Positions 1-8,452 of a stretch of DNA of 64,000 bases are shown one piece after another. The translations under genes and the position numbers were made by a program. Position 1 is the stretch's first letter. Each line of letters opens with the position of its first letter. The DNA is from UBA168 sp011055275 (GTDB lineage Archaea; Thermoproteota; Thermoprotei_A; Marsarchaeales; UBA168): NCBI GenBank assembly GCA_046635845.1, contig JAQQXN010000002.1. The stretch is one strand, 5' to 3'. The notes beneath the pieces are model-generated. The model had not been told where the DNA came from, made no database searches, and was given only the letters and a program-made list of their open reading frames with translations.

Positions 1-560
1 TCGCTGACCGCCTGTAGCGCCTCATGAAATGTCTTAAGCCCAACGGGTACCACCATGAACTCCTGTATCGAGAGATCATTTCCAGCATGCTCTCCACCAT
101 TGAGAACATTTGAGAACGGCACCGGTAACAGCGGCTTTCTATCGTAAAGTTTGGATATCCACTCGTGCAATTGCATCCCTTGGGCAAGGGCCGCTGCCCT
201 TGCAACGGCAAGCGAAACTGAGAGTACGGCATTAGCGCCCAGCTTGGATTTGTTGGGCGTGCCGTCTAACGCGATCATGGTATCATCTATTTGCTTTTGC
301 TCCCTGACATCCATGCCCTTTACCTTGGGCCCTATGATCGAGTTCACGTTATCTACGGCTTTTTTAACGCCTAATCCATGAAATGCCGATCCTCCATCTC
401 TGAGTTCGAGCGCTTCGAACTCTCCTTTGGAAGCACCACTGGGCACAGCGGCCACGGCCACAGTACCTCCTTCAGTTCTGACCTCCGTTTCCACGGTTGG
501 ATTTGCGCGAGAGTCGAGGATCCATCTGGCTTTAACATCAGCTATAGCGTATTTAGTCAT
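1..560 (-). CDS. eno: Enolase, 5' part (runs off window start)
   Basis: Phosphopyruvate hydratase, the glycolytic/gluconeogenic enzyme interconverting 2-phosphoglycerate and PEP. Translating the minus strand from the ATG at 558-560 gives an uninterrupted N-terminal enolase of about 186 residues with the family landmarks: an opening MTKYAIADVKARWILDSR, then NPTVETEV, the loop PSGASKGEFEALELRDG, the block LGANAVLSVSLAVARAAA, and PVPFSNVLNGGEHAGNDLSIQEFM. The C-terminal barrel with the catalytic Lys/Glu residues lies outside the window. A GAGGT Shine-Dalgarno site sits immediately before the start and a TATA-like ATAATTA lies further upstream (about 578-588). In many archaea eno lies between rpoN/rpoK and rps2; here it is detached from that cluster. 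Identification is secure. Confidence 0.96.
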   Translation of the reverse strand, partial: MTKYAIADVKARWILDSRANPTVETEVRTEGGTVAVAAVPSGASKGEFEALELRDGGSAFHGLGVKKAVDNVNSIIGPKVKGMDVREQKQIDDTMIALDGTPNKSKLGANAVLSVSLAVARAAALAQGMQLHEWISKLYDRKPLLPVPFSNVLNGGEHAGNDLSIQEFMVVPVGLKTFHEALQAVS

Positions 561-584
561 ACCTCTTAACCAGCGGCGGTAATT

Positions 585-851
585 ATGCTTTTCTCACGGA
601 CAATGGCGACGCCCTGCTTCTGGTGCGATGGTCCCTATGATCGTTGCCAAGGACAGCTAGGCTTAAACGTGGCCGCTCGTAACTCTCATAGGATGAAGGA
701 GACCATTAAGCTTGACATAAATAGTTTGCCTCCATGTTTTACATGCCCGTTCACGATGGAGTGCGAAGAAGGTACAATTCACTCGCCTGAAACATGCACG
801 GTTTTAACTATGTGGCTTTCTAGATCAGAAAAACAAGCTGTTGTCCGCTAA
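585..851 (+). CDS. Small cysteine-rich protein, function unknown
   Basis: Short reading frame of 82-88 residues (ATG at 585, or the more likely ATG at 603 giving MATPCFWCDGPYDRC). It has seven cysteines in the pattern CxxC...C, then CxxC...C...C, which suggests a small metal-binding (probably zinc) domain. It lies in the gap between divergent enolase and the Xaa-Pro peptidase. I do not recognise a family, and no strong ribosome-binding site is visible, so it could still be a chance frame. The non-random cysteine spacing is the argument for a real gene. Confidence 0.45.
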   Translation: MLFSRTMATPCFWCDGPYDRCQGQLGLNVAARNSHRMKETIKLDINSLPPCFTCPFTMECEEGTIHSPETCTVLTMWLSRSEKQAVVR

Positions 852-866
852 CTGGTGGTGTTCGGC

Positions 867-884
867 CAACGCTTATAAGCGTTG
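867..884. promoter_or_regulatory. 18-bp perfect palindrome centred on the TATA box of the Xaa-Pro peptidase gene
   Basis: The sequence caacgcttataagcgttg is its own reverse complement over 18 bp and is centred on the TATA element cttataag. The start codon at 899 lies about 26 nt downstream of the TATA element, the spacing of a leaderless archaeal promoter. The core 10 bp is the common promoter form in this window; the extra 4 bp of symmetry on each side could be an operator overlapping the TATA box. Confidence 0.6.
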
Positions 885-898
885 TTCGCTGTAAAGAC

Positions 899-1963
899 AT
901 GATAGATTTTAAGAAGCGCATTCAAGCGCTGTTCAAAGGAGCTTCTATTGAGTACGCCCTGATCAGTTCTTACGAATCGTTAAGGTATTTTTCAGGCTTT
1001 AAGGGGCTTGGCGGAGCCTATCTCCTCCTCAGTGCTGACGGCAGGAGTAGGCTTTACGTGACAGAGCTGGAGGCTCCGGATGCTCAAGACGCTAAGTACG
1101 ACGAGTTGGTGGTGGTGGAGAAAACCAAGAACTTCCAAGACGAAGTGTTGAGGTCGGTTGGCCAGGAGGCCTCGAAGGGGGTACTAGGCCTAGAAGATGA
1201 GAGCGTGACCCTTTCTTTTTATGAGCATATAAGGAAGTACAACGACAAGTGGGCAGGTATTTCACAGGTCATAGAACAACTCAGGTCCATAAAGGACGAA
1301 GACGAGCTTAGAAGGATAAGAGGAGCTATAAGCGTGGCCGAAGAGTCATTTAAGGAAGTGCTAGAAGAGGTCAAGCCTGGCGTTACGGAGAATCACGTAG
1401 CAGCTGAACTCGAGAAAGCAATGAAGGAACGCGGAGCTGAAGGGGTTGCTTTTCCCACAATAGTTGCCAGTGGCGAGAGGGCAGCTAATCCACATGCAAC
1501 GTCAAGCAGCAAGAAAATAAGAGATGGCGAGGTAGTGGTCATAGACTTTGGAGCGCAATATGAGGGTTATGACAGCGACTTAACTAGGACGGTCTTCATG
1601 GGAGACGTGGGCCAGATGATGAAAAGGTGCTTTGAGGCCGTCCGGGAAACGCAAAACACGTGCTATAACTCGTTGAAAGTGGGGCAGCCTCTCTCAGAAG
1701 TTGCCAAGTTAGCCATAACCAATCTGGCGAAATATGGGCTTGACAAGTACTACATACACTCATTGGGCCACGGTATAGGGCTTGACGTTCATGAGTATCC
1801 TTACCTCAGCGTAACGTCAAAAGATCACCTCTCGCCTGGCCACGTCTTCACTATAGAGCCCGGGGTTTACATACCGGGCGTGGGAGGTATAAGGATAGAG
1901 GACGATTTTTTGGCTGAGGAGAAAGAGGTGAGGCGGTTATCGTCTCTGCCCGTCGTGCCTTAG
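899..1963 (+). CDS. Xaa-Pro aminopeptidase/dipeptidase (M24 family)
   Basis: Cytosolic metallopeptidase that removes residues next to proline during peptide turnover. Length 354 aa is typical of archaeal Xaa-Pro dipeptidases. It has an N-terminal creatinase-type domain (about residues 1-125) followed by the pita-bread M24 domain. Dinuclear metal ligands are visible in order: Asp in VIDFGAQYEGYDSDLTR (about 215 and 226), His in HSLGHGIGLDVHEYP (about 290), Glu in FTIEPGVY (about 320) and Glu in GIRIEDDF (about 332). The ATG at 899 is favoured because the TATA box is about 26 nt upstream, implying a leaderless mRNA. The cis-prenyltransferase gene follows after 8 nt. Exact substrate preference (prolidase versus aminopeptidase P) cannot be read from sequence. 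Confidence 0.93.
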   Translation: MIDFKKRIQALFKGASIEYALISSYESLRYFSGFKGLGGAYLLLSADGRSRLYVTELEAPDAQDAKYDELVVVEKTKNFQDEVLRSVGQEASKGVLGLEDESVTLSFYEHIRKYNDKWAGISQVIEQLRSIKDEDELRRIRGAISVAEESFKEVLEEVKPGVTENHVAAELEKAMKERGAEGVAFPTIVASGERAANPHATSSSKKIRDGEVVVIDFGAQYEGYDSDLTRTVFMGDVGQMMKRCFEAVRETQNTCYNSLKVGQPLSEVAKLAITNLAKYGLDKYYIHSLGHGIGLDVHEYPYLSVTSKDHLSPGHVFTIEPGVYIPGVGGIRIEDDFLAEEKEVRRLSSLPVVP

Positions 1964-1971
1964 GTCTTTTT

Positions 1972-2754
1972 TTGCAGCGTGTCATTACTGGCGTCTTGAG
2001 GCCGGTTTACGCGGTATATGAAGACGTTCTCTGGAGAGAGATAAGAGACGGAGCTATGCCGACATCGATCGCCGTCATCCTTGATGGTAATAGGAGATGG
2101 GCGACGCTTTTCGGTTTTCCGCCTAATTACGGTCACGAGGCCGGATACAATAAGCTAAAGGAAGCGTTGAACTGGTTTTGGGAAGTTGGCGTAAAGGAGG
2201 TCACGATTTACGCGTTGTCAACTGAGAACATATCCAGGAGGCCCAAAGATGAGGTCTCACACCTTTTATCTCTATCCGCCAAGGGGCTTGCGGAGCTGGC
2301 AGAAAGTAGAGATGTATTTGAAAAAAGGGTAAAGGTCAAGGTGATAGGTGACTTTTCCTTATTTTCTGAGGATTTATTAAATGCCATAAGGCTTGTTGAG
2401 CAGAGGACGGCAAACAACGATGATCGGCTGTTGCAAATAGCCTTGGGGTACGGCGGAAGGGATGAGATCGTCAAAGCTGTGAGGAGTATCGCCTCAAGGG
2501 TAGCTAGGGGAGAGTTGTCTCCCGACGATATAGATGAGGAGGTTGTATCCTCCTCGCTTTACACCGCCGGCTCTCACGATCCGGACATGATAATAAGAAC
2601 TGGAGGCGAGGAGAGGTTGAGCAACTTCCTGCTCTGGCAATCATCTTATTCTGAGCTCGTTTTCTTGGATACCTATTGGCCTCAGTTTCGGAAAATAGAC
2701 CTCTACAGGGCCATTCGCACGTTTCAAAGGCGCAAGAGGAGGTTTGGTTCGTAG
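1972..2754 (+). CDS. uppS: Cis-prenyltransferase (undecaprenyl diphosphate synthase family)
   Basis: Condenses isopentenyl diphosphate onto an allylic primer in cis to make the long polyprenyl carrier lipid used for glycan assembly and N-glycosylation in archaea. The 260-aa product carries the family signature AVILDGNRRWA (catalytic Asp about residue 37), then TIYALSTENI, and a C-terminal block DPDMIIRTGGEERLSNFLLWQSSYSELVF ending with the RRFG-type tail. The TTG at 1972 follows the peptidase stop by 8 nt, so co-transcription is likely; a later ATG (about residue 29, MPTSIAVILDG) is an alternative start. Substrates come from the mevalonate-route genes elsewhere in the window. The chain length of the product is not predictable here. 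Confidence 0.94.
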   Translation: MQRVITGVLRPVYAVYEDVLWREIRDGAMPTSIAVILDGNRRWATLFGFPPNYGHEAGYNKLKEALNWFWEVGVKEVTIYALSTENISRRPKDEVSHLLSLSAKGLAELAESRDVFEKRVKVKVIGDFSLFSEDLLNAIRLVEQRTANNDDRLLQIALGYGGRDEIVKAVRSIASRVARGELSPDDIDEEVVSSSLYTAGSHDPDMIIRTGGEERLSNFLLWQSSYSELVFLDTYWPQFRKIDLYRAIRTFQRRKRRFGS

Positions 2755-2806
2755 CGTTCTTACAGTTAAGCGAAACTCCATGGTAACCTCTTCAGGGGGA
2801 TTTTAC

Positions 2807-2826
2807 GTAAGAATCCTGATTCTTAC
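2807..2826. promoter_or_regulatory. Operator-like inverted repeat upstream of SPFH gene
   Basis: Perfect 9-bp inverted repeat with a 2-bp spacer, gtaagaatc-ct-gattcttac. It ends 22 bp before the TATA element cttataat (about 2849-2856) of the SPFH gene. Two-fold symmetry of this size suits a dimeric HTH protein; an Lrp-type regulator is encoded just downstream at 3782-4240. A terminator for uppS is less likely because no T-run follows. The link to the Lrp protein is inference. Confidence 0.5.
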
Positions 2827-2876
2827 AAACGTTAGGCTTTCAGGAAGCCTTATAATTGCGCGCGAGATTAGCAATT

Positions 2877-3797
2877 ATGATATTTTTTGAACAGGTTGCG
2901 GTAGCCTCAGCCTCCGTTATAGCCGCAATAGTCGTTCTGATAATAATTATAATATTTCTTGCTTACTCCATAAGGATAGTTAGGGAGTACGAGAGGTTGG
3001 TCGTTTTCAGGTTTGGGAGAGTCATAGGTGAGAAAGGACCTGGCATAGTTTTCATAATACCTTTCGTAGACGTGCCCAAGAAGGTGGACCTCAGGGAACG
3101 TTACATAACCGTCCCTCATCAGACATGCATAACGAAAGATAACGCGCCAGTGGACATAGACTTTCTAATATACACGAAAGTGTTTAATGCCACGGATTCT
3201 GTGGTTCAAGTGCAAAATTTCGAAGGCGCAGCTACGGGAATAGCCACGACGACCCTTAGGGCTGTCATCGGTGACATCCAGCTGGACGAAATATTGGCGA
3301 AAAGAGATACCATAAATGCCATACTGCGGAGCAAGCTGGACGAGGTCACTGCGAGATGGGGAGTTAAGGTATCGAGCGTTGAGATAAGGGAGATAATACC
3401 CCCTAAGGATGTTCAGGACGCCATGATCAAGCAGATGTCTGCCGAGAGGAACAGAAGGGCGATAGTCATCGAGGCAGATGGAAAGAAGACGGCAACGATC
3501 ACCGTAGCTGAAGGCGACAAGCAATCCGAAATATTAAGAGCTGAAGGAGACAAGCAAGCAGCGATACTAAGGGCGGAGGGCCTTGCCACCGCGCTGAAAA
3601 CGATTTCTGAAGCCGCGAAGACCATCGACGCGAAGACGATGACGCTTCAGTACTTTGACGCACTTAAGCAGCTGGGATCAAGCCCTTCAACTAAGTACAT
3701 ATTCCCGATGGAGTTCGTGACAATGCTTAAGCCCATATCTGACTTCGTGAAGGCCTATACCGAAGAAGGCGAAAAAAGAGATCAATCGTCGACTTGA
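2877..3797 (+). CDS. SPFH/band 7 (stomatin/prohibitin-like) membrane protein
   Basis: Membrane-anchored scaffold of the SPFH family, which assembles into large cage-like oligomers and organises membrane proteases. One N-terminal membrane segment (about residues 10-32, rich in I/V/A) is followed by the band 7 core (VREYERLVVFRFGRVIGEKGPG ... VDLRERY ... DNAPVDIDFLIYTKV). A charged helix then carries tandem repeats of AEGDKQxxILR (about 3505-3585), typical of stomatin oligomerisation coils. The ATG at 2877 is chosen over the TTG at 2856 because the TATA box lies about 26 nt before it. No NfeD partner, the usual neighbour in bacteria, is present. The gene ends tail-to-tail with, and overlaps by 16 nt, the Lrp gene. 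Confidence 0.92.
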   Translation: MIFFEQVAVASASVIAAIVVLIIIIIFLAYSIRIVREYERLVVFRFGRVIGEKGPGIVFIIPFVDVPKKVDLRERYITVPHQTCITKDNAPVDIDFLIYTKVFNATDSVVQVQNFEGAATGIATTTLRAVIGDIQLDEILAKRDTINAILRSKLDEVTARWGVKVSSVEIREIIPPKDVQDAMIKQMSAERNRRAIVIEADGKKTATITVAEGDKQSEILRAEGDKQAAILRAEGLATALKTISEAAKTIDAKTMTLQYFDALKQLGSSPSTKYIFPMEFVTMLKPISDFVKAYTEEGEKRDQSST

Positions 3798-4240
3798 ATG
3801 GGAAGCGCTGGCTCTTCCTTGACCACGTTGAGCACCAAGTTCGTCGTGGTCCTTTCAACTCCTTGGAGGGCTAGTACTTTCTTGACGAACTTGTTCAGAG
3901 AATTTCTGTCTTTGAATTTCGCTCCTACCATTATGTCAAATTCTCCTGTTATGTCGTAAACTAGGGATACTTCGGGCATGGAAGCCAGCTCTTTTTCGAT
4001 GTCGACTATACGGGGGCCATTTGCCCTTATCATGATCACCGCGGTGATCTCGTAACCTAGGCTATCCGGGTTAAGGATTGCTGTATATTTCCTTATTATC
4101 CCGTTAGTTTCTAAAGACCGAACCCTGTTAAAGATCGTGCTGGCATTTGTGTTTAATTTTTCGGCCATTTCTCTGTAACCCATTTTTCCATTTTCCTGAA
4201 GTAGCTCCAGAATTTTTAGGTCGAGCTCATCTACTTCCAT
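3782..4240 (-). CDS. Lrp/AsnC family transcriptional regulator
   Basis: DNA-binding regulator of the feast/famine class, usually responding to amino acids. The 152-aa protein has an N-terminal winged helix-turn-helix (DELDLKILELLQENGKMGYREMAEKLNTNASTIFNRVRSLETNGIIRKYTAILNP) and a C-terminal RAM/ASNC ligand-binding domain (ITAVIMIRANG ... MPEVSLVYDITGEFDIMVGAKF ... GVERTTTNLVL). Full-length for the family. A TATA-like ttttaag (reading ctTAAAA on the minus strand, about 4262-4268) sits 26 nt upstream of the ATG, so the mRNA is probably leaderless. Targets are unknown; the palindrome at 2807-2826 is one candidate. Confidence 0.95.
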   Translation of the reverse strand: MEVDELDLKILELLQENGKMGYREMAEKLNTNASTIFNRVRSLETNGIIRKYTAILNPDSLGYEITAVIMIRANGPRIVDIEKELASMPEVSLVYDITGEFDIMVGAKFKDRNSLNKFVKKVLALQGVERTTTNLVLNVVKEEPALPIQVDD

Positions 4241-4384
4241 ACGTGTTACGCAGTCACTCTCTTTTAAGTTTGGCTAAGCTCTCCAAGAGAATGCAACTTG
4301 GGCTAGGTAGGAATTCGCGCGCAACTTTGTACGTCAGGGCTTTCCAGAAAGGGAAAACTTTTGAGCGCTCCAAATGCTTACATT

Positions 4385-4981
4385 ATGTCGGATCAGGAGA
4401 AAAGGTATTGTCCTTACTGTGGGCATGAACTGCCTCCCGGGCAAATATGGTACTGCCCTTATTGTGGATCATCTTTAAAAAACGCCAAGCTTACTACAGG
4501 TTCAGCAACCACAGGTTCACTGATTTCAGGTTTCGATGCAACCCCACGCAGCACAAGAAAAAGGCCTATCGGTGTGCTCGTTATAGGCGTCTTATCGATT
4601 TTGACGGGCGTAGTGCTGCTATTCCTCGGCGCGGTTATGCTTGCCATGAGAGTCATGTTAACGCCCTCGTTACTTAACCAGCTTAACTCGCAAGTCCTCT
4701 CAACTTACGGTATAACGGTCACCTATTCTGAGATAATGTCGTACTCGCTTTACATGGGTGTCGCGTCTCTGGCGATGTCGGTCTTGATGTTCATGTCGGC
4801 CGCAGGGCTACTTACCATGAAGAGATGGGGGCTTGTGCTTTCAATCATAATAGCTGGTTTTATGACCCTGTCCTCACTTCTTTACGTGGTAGTGCTTCTT
4901 GATTTTGTCTTTGCTTTCATCTTTTTGGCATCATTAGCGATTCTAGTCTACCTGGTAAGAAGTCGCGCGGTGTTTAGATGA
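4385..4981 (+). CDS. Zinc-ribbon membrane protein, function unknown
   Basis: Protein of 198 aa starting at the ATG 4385 (MSDQEKRYCPYCGHELP). The N-terminus is a two-knuckle zinc ribbon (CPYCG ... WYCPYCGSSL, residues about 8-31), followed by a Thr/Ser-rich linker and about four hydrophobic segments (VLVIGVLSILTGVVLLFLG; LYMGVASLAMSVLMFM; WGLVLSIIIAGFMTLS; LLYVVVLLDFVFAFIFLASL). Such zinc ribbon plus multi-pass proteins are common in archaea and are functionally unassigned. A basic patch STRKRP precedes the first membrane helix, placing the ribbon in the cytoplasm. Stands alone between Lrp and glyS. Confidence 0.8.
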   Translation: MSDQEKRYCPYCGHELPPGQIWYCPYCGSSLKNAKLTTGSATTGSLISGFDATPRSTRKRPIGVLVIGVLSILTGVVLLFLGAVMLAMRVMLTPSLLNQLNSQVLSTYGITVTYSEIMSYSLYMGVASLAMSVLMFMSAAGLLTMKRWGLVLSIIIAGFMTLSSLLYVVVLLDFVFAFIFLASLAILVYLVRSRAVFR

Positions 4982-5029
4982 TGCTGAGCGCGAGATAAGC
5001 ATAATTGCGACCGCTTAATTTCAAGAAGG

Positions 5030-6742
5030 TTGGCGCAACAGGAAGACCTAGATGAGCTTGCTAGAAGGAGAGGCTTCTTTTGGCCGAGTTACGAGATATA
5101 CGGAGGGGTTGGTGGGCTTTATGATCTTGGACCTAACGGCACTAGCGTGAAGAATCGCATCATTCAGCTCTGGAGAGATCACTTCATAAGGTCGTCGCAG
5201 TATCCGATGGTGGAAATAGAGACACCCATGGTAACACCTTATGAGGTCCTAGAGGCCAGTGGGCATGTTGAGTCCTTTACAGACCCGCTCACCATATGTC
5301 CAAAGTGCCACAGGGTCTATAGGGCGGATCAGTTAGCGGAGCTTCAGCTCGGTATTAAAACGGAGGGCATGACGATTGAGCAGCTAAACGAGCTTTACTC
5401 CAAGGAAACCGTAAAGTGCGAGGCATGCGGGACGAGGCTTGAAAGCGTTCAGTCGTTTAACCTACTGTTTCAGACGTGGATTGGACCGTTTAATTCTGAA
5501 AGGGCTTTCCTAAGGCCAGAAACAGCTCAGGGTATATTTACGGCTTTTAAGCGCACGTTTGAGACGGCTCGCAGGAAGCTTCCACTAGGGGTGGCTCAAG
5601 TAGGCCGCGTTGCGAGGAACGAGATATCTCCCAGGCAGAGCCTCATAAGAATGAGGGAGTTCACCATAATGGAGTTTGAGTTCTTCTTCGATCCAGAGGA
5701 TGGCATGGCGCTGCCCAAAGAAGTTGCCGATATCGAGCTCAGGATCAAGCTTTCGTCCGGTCAGCTCTACGTTGGCGCGCTTGGAGATGCCCTAAAAAAC
5801 GGTTACGTGGCAAACGCTTGGATCGCTTACTTCATGTATCGCACCCTGACCTTTATGAGCGCTCTCGGTTTTTCTACCGGCGAGGTGTTATTCCTCGAGA
5901 AAGGCGAAAAAGAGAGAGCACACTACAGCTCGCAGACGTTCGACGTTATGGTCCCCACCAAGGGGTGGGGAGACGTAGAGGTCGCTGGCATAGCGTACAG
6001 GACCGATTACGACCTTAGGCATCATTCTCAGAAAAGCGGCGAGGACCTTTCAGTGTCGGTTGCCATTTCTCAGCCATATACGCGCACCGTGGTTCGCGCA
6101 AAGGTGGACAGGGCAGCTATAGGCAAGAGGTTTGGAGAGAGGTCAAAGGAGGTCATAGACGCCATAAACCAGCTGGCGGCTTCTGGAATGCCCCATGGAA
6201 AGGTCATCCTTAACTTGTCATTTGGCTCGGTGGAGCTCGACGAGGGAATGGTGAAGTTTGAAGAGGTGAGCGAGCGGGTCACCACTCGGAAGTTTTATCC
6301 TCATGTCGTTGAGCCGTCCTTTGGAGCCGATCGCCTTCTTTACGCGGTTCTAGATCACTCGATAACAGAAAGGGAAGGGAGGAAGATCCTATCGTTACCC
6401 CCAATTCTGGCCCCTTATGACGTAGCGGTTTTCCCGCTAATAGACGACGAAGCAATGAAGACTAAGGCTTTAGGCTTGGTGTCGGCGTTAAGGTCCAGTG
6501 GATTTTACGTGTTTTATGACGATGATGGGACCATAGGTAGGAGGTATGCAAGGGTGGACGAGGTTGGCGTGCCTTGGGCCATAACTGTGGACGACAGATC
6601 ACTGAAAGGAGAGGGCGTAACCATAAGGGATAGAGATAGCTGGCAACAGTGGAGAGTTGCCGACGATCAAGTTCTATCGGTACTCGGTAGGCTGAGGTCT
6701 GGCGAAAAGCTCTATCAGATGGACTTGCCAAAGGAGCGGTAG
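5030..6742 (+). CDS. glyS: Glycyl-tRNA synthetase (class II, dimeric type)
   Basis: Charges tRNA-Gly with glycine. The 570-aa eukaryotic/archaeal-type enzyme shows the opening block RRGFFWPSYEIYGGVGGLYDLGPNG, a zinc-binding insertion (CPKCHRVY about residue 89 and CEACG about residue 131), class II motif 2 (VGRVARNEISPRQSLIRMREFTIMEFEFFF, about 192-220), motif 3 (EPSFGADRLLYAVL, about 427) and a C-terminal anticodon-binding domain (LAPYDVAVFPLI ... DDDGTIGRRYARVDEVGVPWAI). Start TTG at 5030 keeps the conserved N-terminus; an ATAATT promoter element lies about 26 nt upstream, so the mRNA is likely leaderless. Complete and intact. Confidence 0.97.
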   Translation: MAQQEDLDELARRRGFFWPSYEIYGGVGGLYDLGPNGTSVKNRIIQLWRDHFIRSSQYPMVEIETPMVTPYEVLEASGHVESFTDPLTICPKCHRVYRADQLAELQLGIKTEGMTIEQLNELYSKETVKCEACGTRLESVQSFNLLFQTWIGPFNSERAFLRPETAQGIFTAFKRTFETARRKLPLGVAQVGRVARNEISPRQSLIRMREFTIMEFEFFFDPEDGMALPKEVADIELRIKLSSGQLYVGALGDALKNGYVANAWIAYFMYRTLTFMSALGFSTGEVLFLEKGEKERAHYSSQTFDVMVPTKGWGDVEVAGIAYRTDYDLRHHSQKSGEDLSVSVAISQPYTRTVVRAKVDRAAIGKRFGERSKEVIDAINQLAASGMPHGKVILNLSFGSVELDEGMVKFEEVSERVTTRKFYPHVVEPSFGADRLLYAVLDHSITEREGRKILSLPPILAPYDVAVFPLIDDEAMKTKALGLVSALRSSGFYVFYDDDGTIGRRYARVDEVGVPWAITVDDRSLKGEGVTIRDRDSWQQWRVADDQVLSVLGRLRSGEKLYQMDLPKER

Positions 6743-6781
6743 CGCGAAAACTGATAAGCGTCCGTTCTAAATAATAATGCT

Positions 6782-7051
6782 ATGGAACACAGGATAGAGA
6801 GGAGGATGAGGGTGAAGAAAAACGACTCGGTCAAGGAGGGCCAGGCGAAGATTAATCCCCAAACTGCGACGCAGCTAAAGATAGTGGATTCCCTTGAAGT
6901 CGTGGTTGCTGGCAAGAGAAAGCTTGTACTTAAGGCATTGGCAGGAGCAGATGTTCCAGCAAGTGAGATATGGGCATGTCCAGATGACATGACCAAGTCT
7001 GGCGTCGCGGATAACAGCATTGCAACGATCAGGGCTTATTCTGGGAGCTGA
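6782..7051 (+). CDS. Small double-psi barrel-like protein (Cdc48-N-like)
   Basis: Conserved-looking 89-aa protein. Its central part, MRVKKNDSVKEGQAKINPQT..LKIVDSLEVVVAGKRKLVLKAL, resembles the first half of the N-terminal double-psi beta-barrel of archaeal Cdc48/VAT (pattern RV..a...D.G.G.A.I.P.....L.I..GD.VEI.GKRK). A standalone domain of this type could be an adaptor or nucleic-acid binding barrel. The resemblance is by eye, so the fold call is tentative. The gene is intact, sits 39 nt after glyS, and could be co-transcribed with it. Confidence 0.65.
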   Translation: MEHRIERRMRVKKNDSVKEGQAKINPQTATQLKIVDSLEVVVAGKRKLVLKALAGADVPASEIWACPDDMTKSGVADNSIATIRAYSGS

Positions 7052-7140
7052 TCGCGGGCCGGGCTTAGGATGTTATGATTTTATTTTCATATGCGGATTT
7101 TTCCCGACAATTTTATAAACGCGTGCATGCTTATGCACAA

Positions 7141-8364
7141 ATGGAGATTTCAGATTTCACCACGCTGGATCAAGTGGAGGTTAAAGGAAAAAAAGTGCTG
7201 GTTAGGGTTGACTTCAACTCGCCCATAAATCCTACCGATGGCTCGATAATGGATATGTCGAGGATAAGGGAACACGGAAAAACTATAGGAGAGCTTGCCT
7301 CGAAGGGCGCCAAGGTGGTAGTCATGGCCCACCAGGGACGGCCTGGAGATGAGGATTTTACATCGCTAGAGGCGCATGCCAAGGCTTTGTCGAGCGTGCT
7401 CAACAAAGATGTTAAGTTTGTAGATGAGATATTTGGTCAAGGTGCTAGGGAGGCAATTGAAGGCCTTAAGGAAGGAGATGTGCTTGTGCTGGAGAACGTT
7501 AGGTTCTATTCGGAAGAGATGATCGAGAAGGACGCCGATTTGCAGGCGAAGACCATAATGGTGAGGAAGCTTGCCCCTCTTTTCGACCTTTACGTTGGAG
7601 ACGCGTTCAGCGTTGCGCATAGACCTCATGTATCGATGATGGGTTTTCCGGTCGTGCTGAAAAAGGCCATAGGCCGTGTTATGCAGGCCGAGCTCGAGGC
7701 GCTTACCAAGGCGCTAAGCCACCCAGAGCACCCAGCCATTTACGTGCTTGGAGGAGCTAAGCCGACGGATTCCCTTAAGGTCGCAAGCCGGGTTCTTAAG
7801 GAGGGATTGGCGGACCTCGTGCTGGCCACGGGAATGCTTGGCCAGCTCATACTGGTGGCGGAGGGCTACAATATAGGCCAGGCGAACTTAAATGCCCTTA
7901 AGAAGAAGGGCGCCACGGATGACGTTATAGCACAGGCTAAATCCTTGCTCAAGGCCTATCCGGGTAAGCTAAGGGGACCCGTTGATGTTGCGGTGGATAG
8001 GGGAGGGAAGCGCGTGGATGTCCCTGCCTCTGACTTGCCTACGGATGACCCCATAAAGGACATTGGTGAGGCGACAGCTAAGTCCTACGCGAAAGTGCTG
8101 GACGATGCCAAAACCGTGGTCATAAACGGCCCGGCGGGAGTCTATGAAGAAAGCCAATTCCTAACGGGAACGAAGGTCATATTCGAGAGCGTCGCCAACA
8201 GCAAGAGCTTCTCAATACTGGGCGGTGGGCATACCATATCCGTGGTTGACGAGCTTGGCCTACAAGGCAAGTTCTCGCATATAAGTACTGCCGGCAAGGC
8301 CATGATAGACTTCATTGCCGGAGAAAAACTTCCGGGCATAGAGATCCTAAAGAACAAGCCATAA
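7141..8364 (+). CDS. pgk: Phosphoglycerate kinase
   Basis: Glycolysis/gluconeogenesis enzyme transferring phosphate between 1,3-bisphosphoglycerate and ADP. With the start at ATG 7141 the product is 407 aa, normal for archaeal PGK. Landmarks: VLVRVDFNSPI near residue 20, MAHQGRPGD, ENVRFYSEE, RPHVSMMGFP, the nucleotide-binding GGAKPTDSLKV (about 204) and the C-terminal hinge loop LGGGHTISVV (about 360). An upstream TTG/ATG region in frame (from 7075) is rejected as start because the TATA box tttataaac at 7111-7119 would then be inside the gene; it lies the leaderless distance before 7141. Confidence 0.96.
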   Translation: MEISDFTTLDQVEVKGKKVLVRVDFNSPINPTDGSIMDMSRIREHGKTIGELASKGAKVVVMAHQGRPGDEDFTSLEAHAKALSSVLNKDVKFVDEIFGQGAREAIEGLKEGDVLVLENVRFYSEEMIEKDADLQAKTIMVRKLAPLFDLYVGDAFSVAHRPHVSMMGFPVVLKKAIGRVMQAELEALTKALSHPEHPAIYVLGGAKPTDSLKVASRVLKEGLADLVLATGMLGQLILVAEGYNIGQANLNALKKKGATDDVIAQAKSLLKAYPGKLRGPVDVAVDRGGKRVDVPASDLPTDDPIKDIGEATAKSYAKVLDDAKTVVINGPAGVYEESQFLTGTKVIFESVANSKSFSILGGGHTISVVDELGLQGKFSHISTAGKAMIDFIAGEKLPGIEILKNKP

Positions 8365-8452
8365 TTTCAAGAAGCATTTCCTTTCTTTCCTTTTAACCGG
8401 TGCGTTGTGCGACTTAGCGTGCTGGTCGATATGTTCGTTTTTTGCTGATAAG

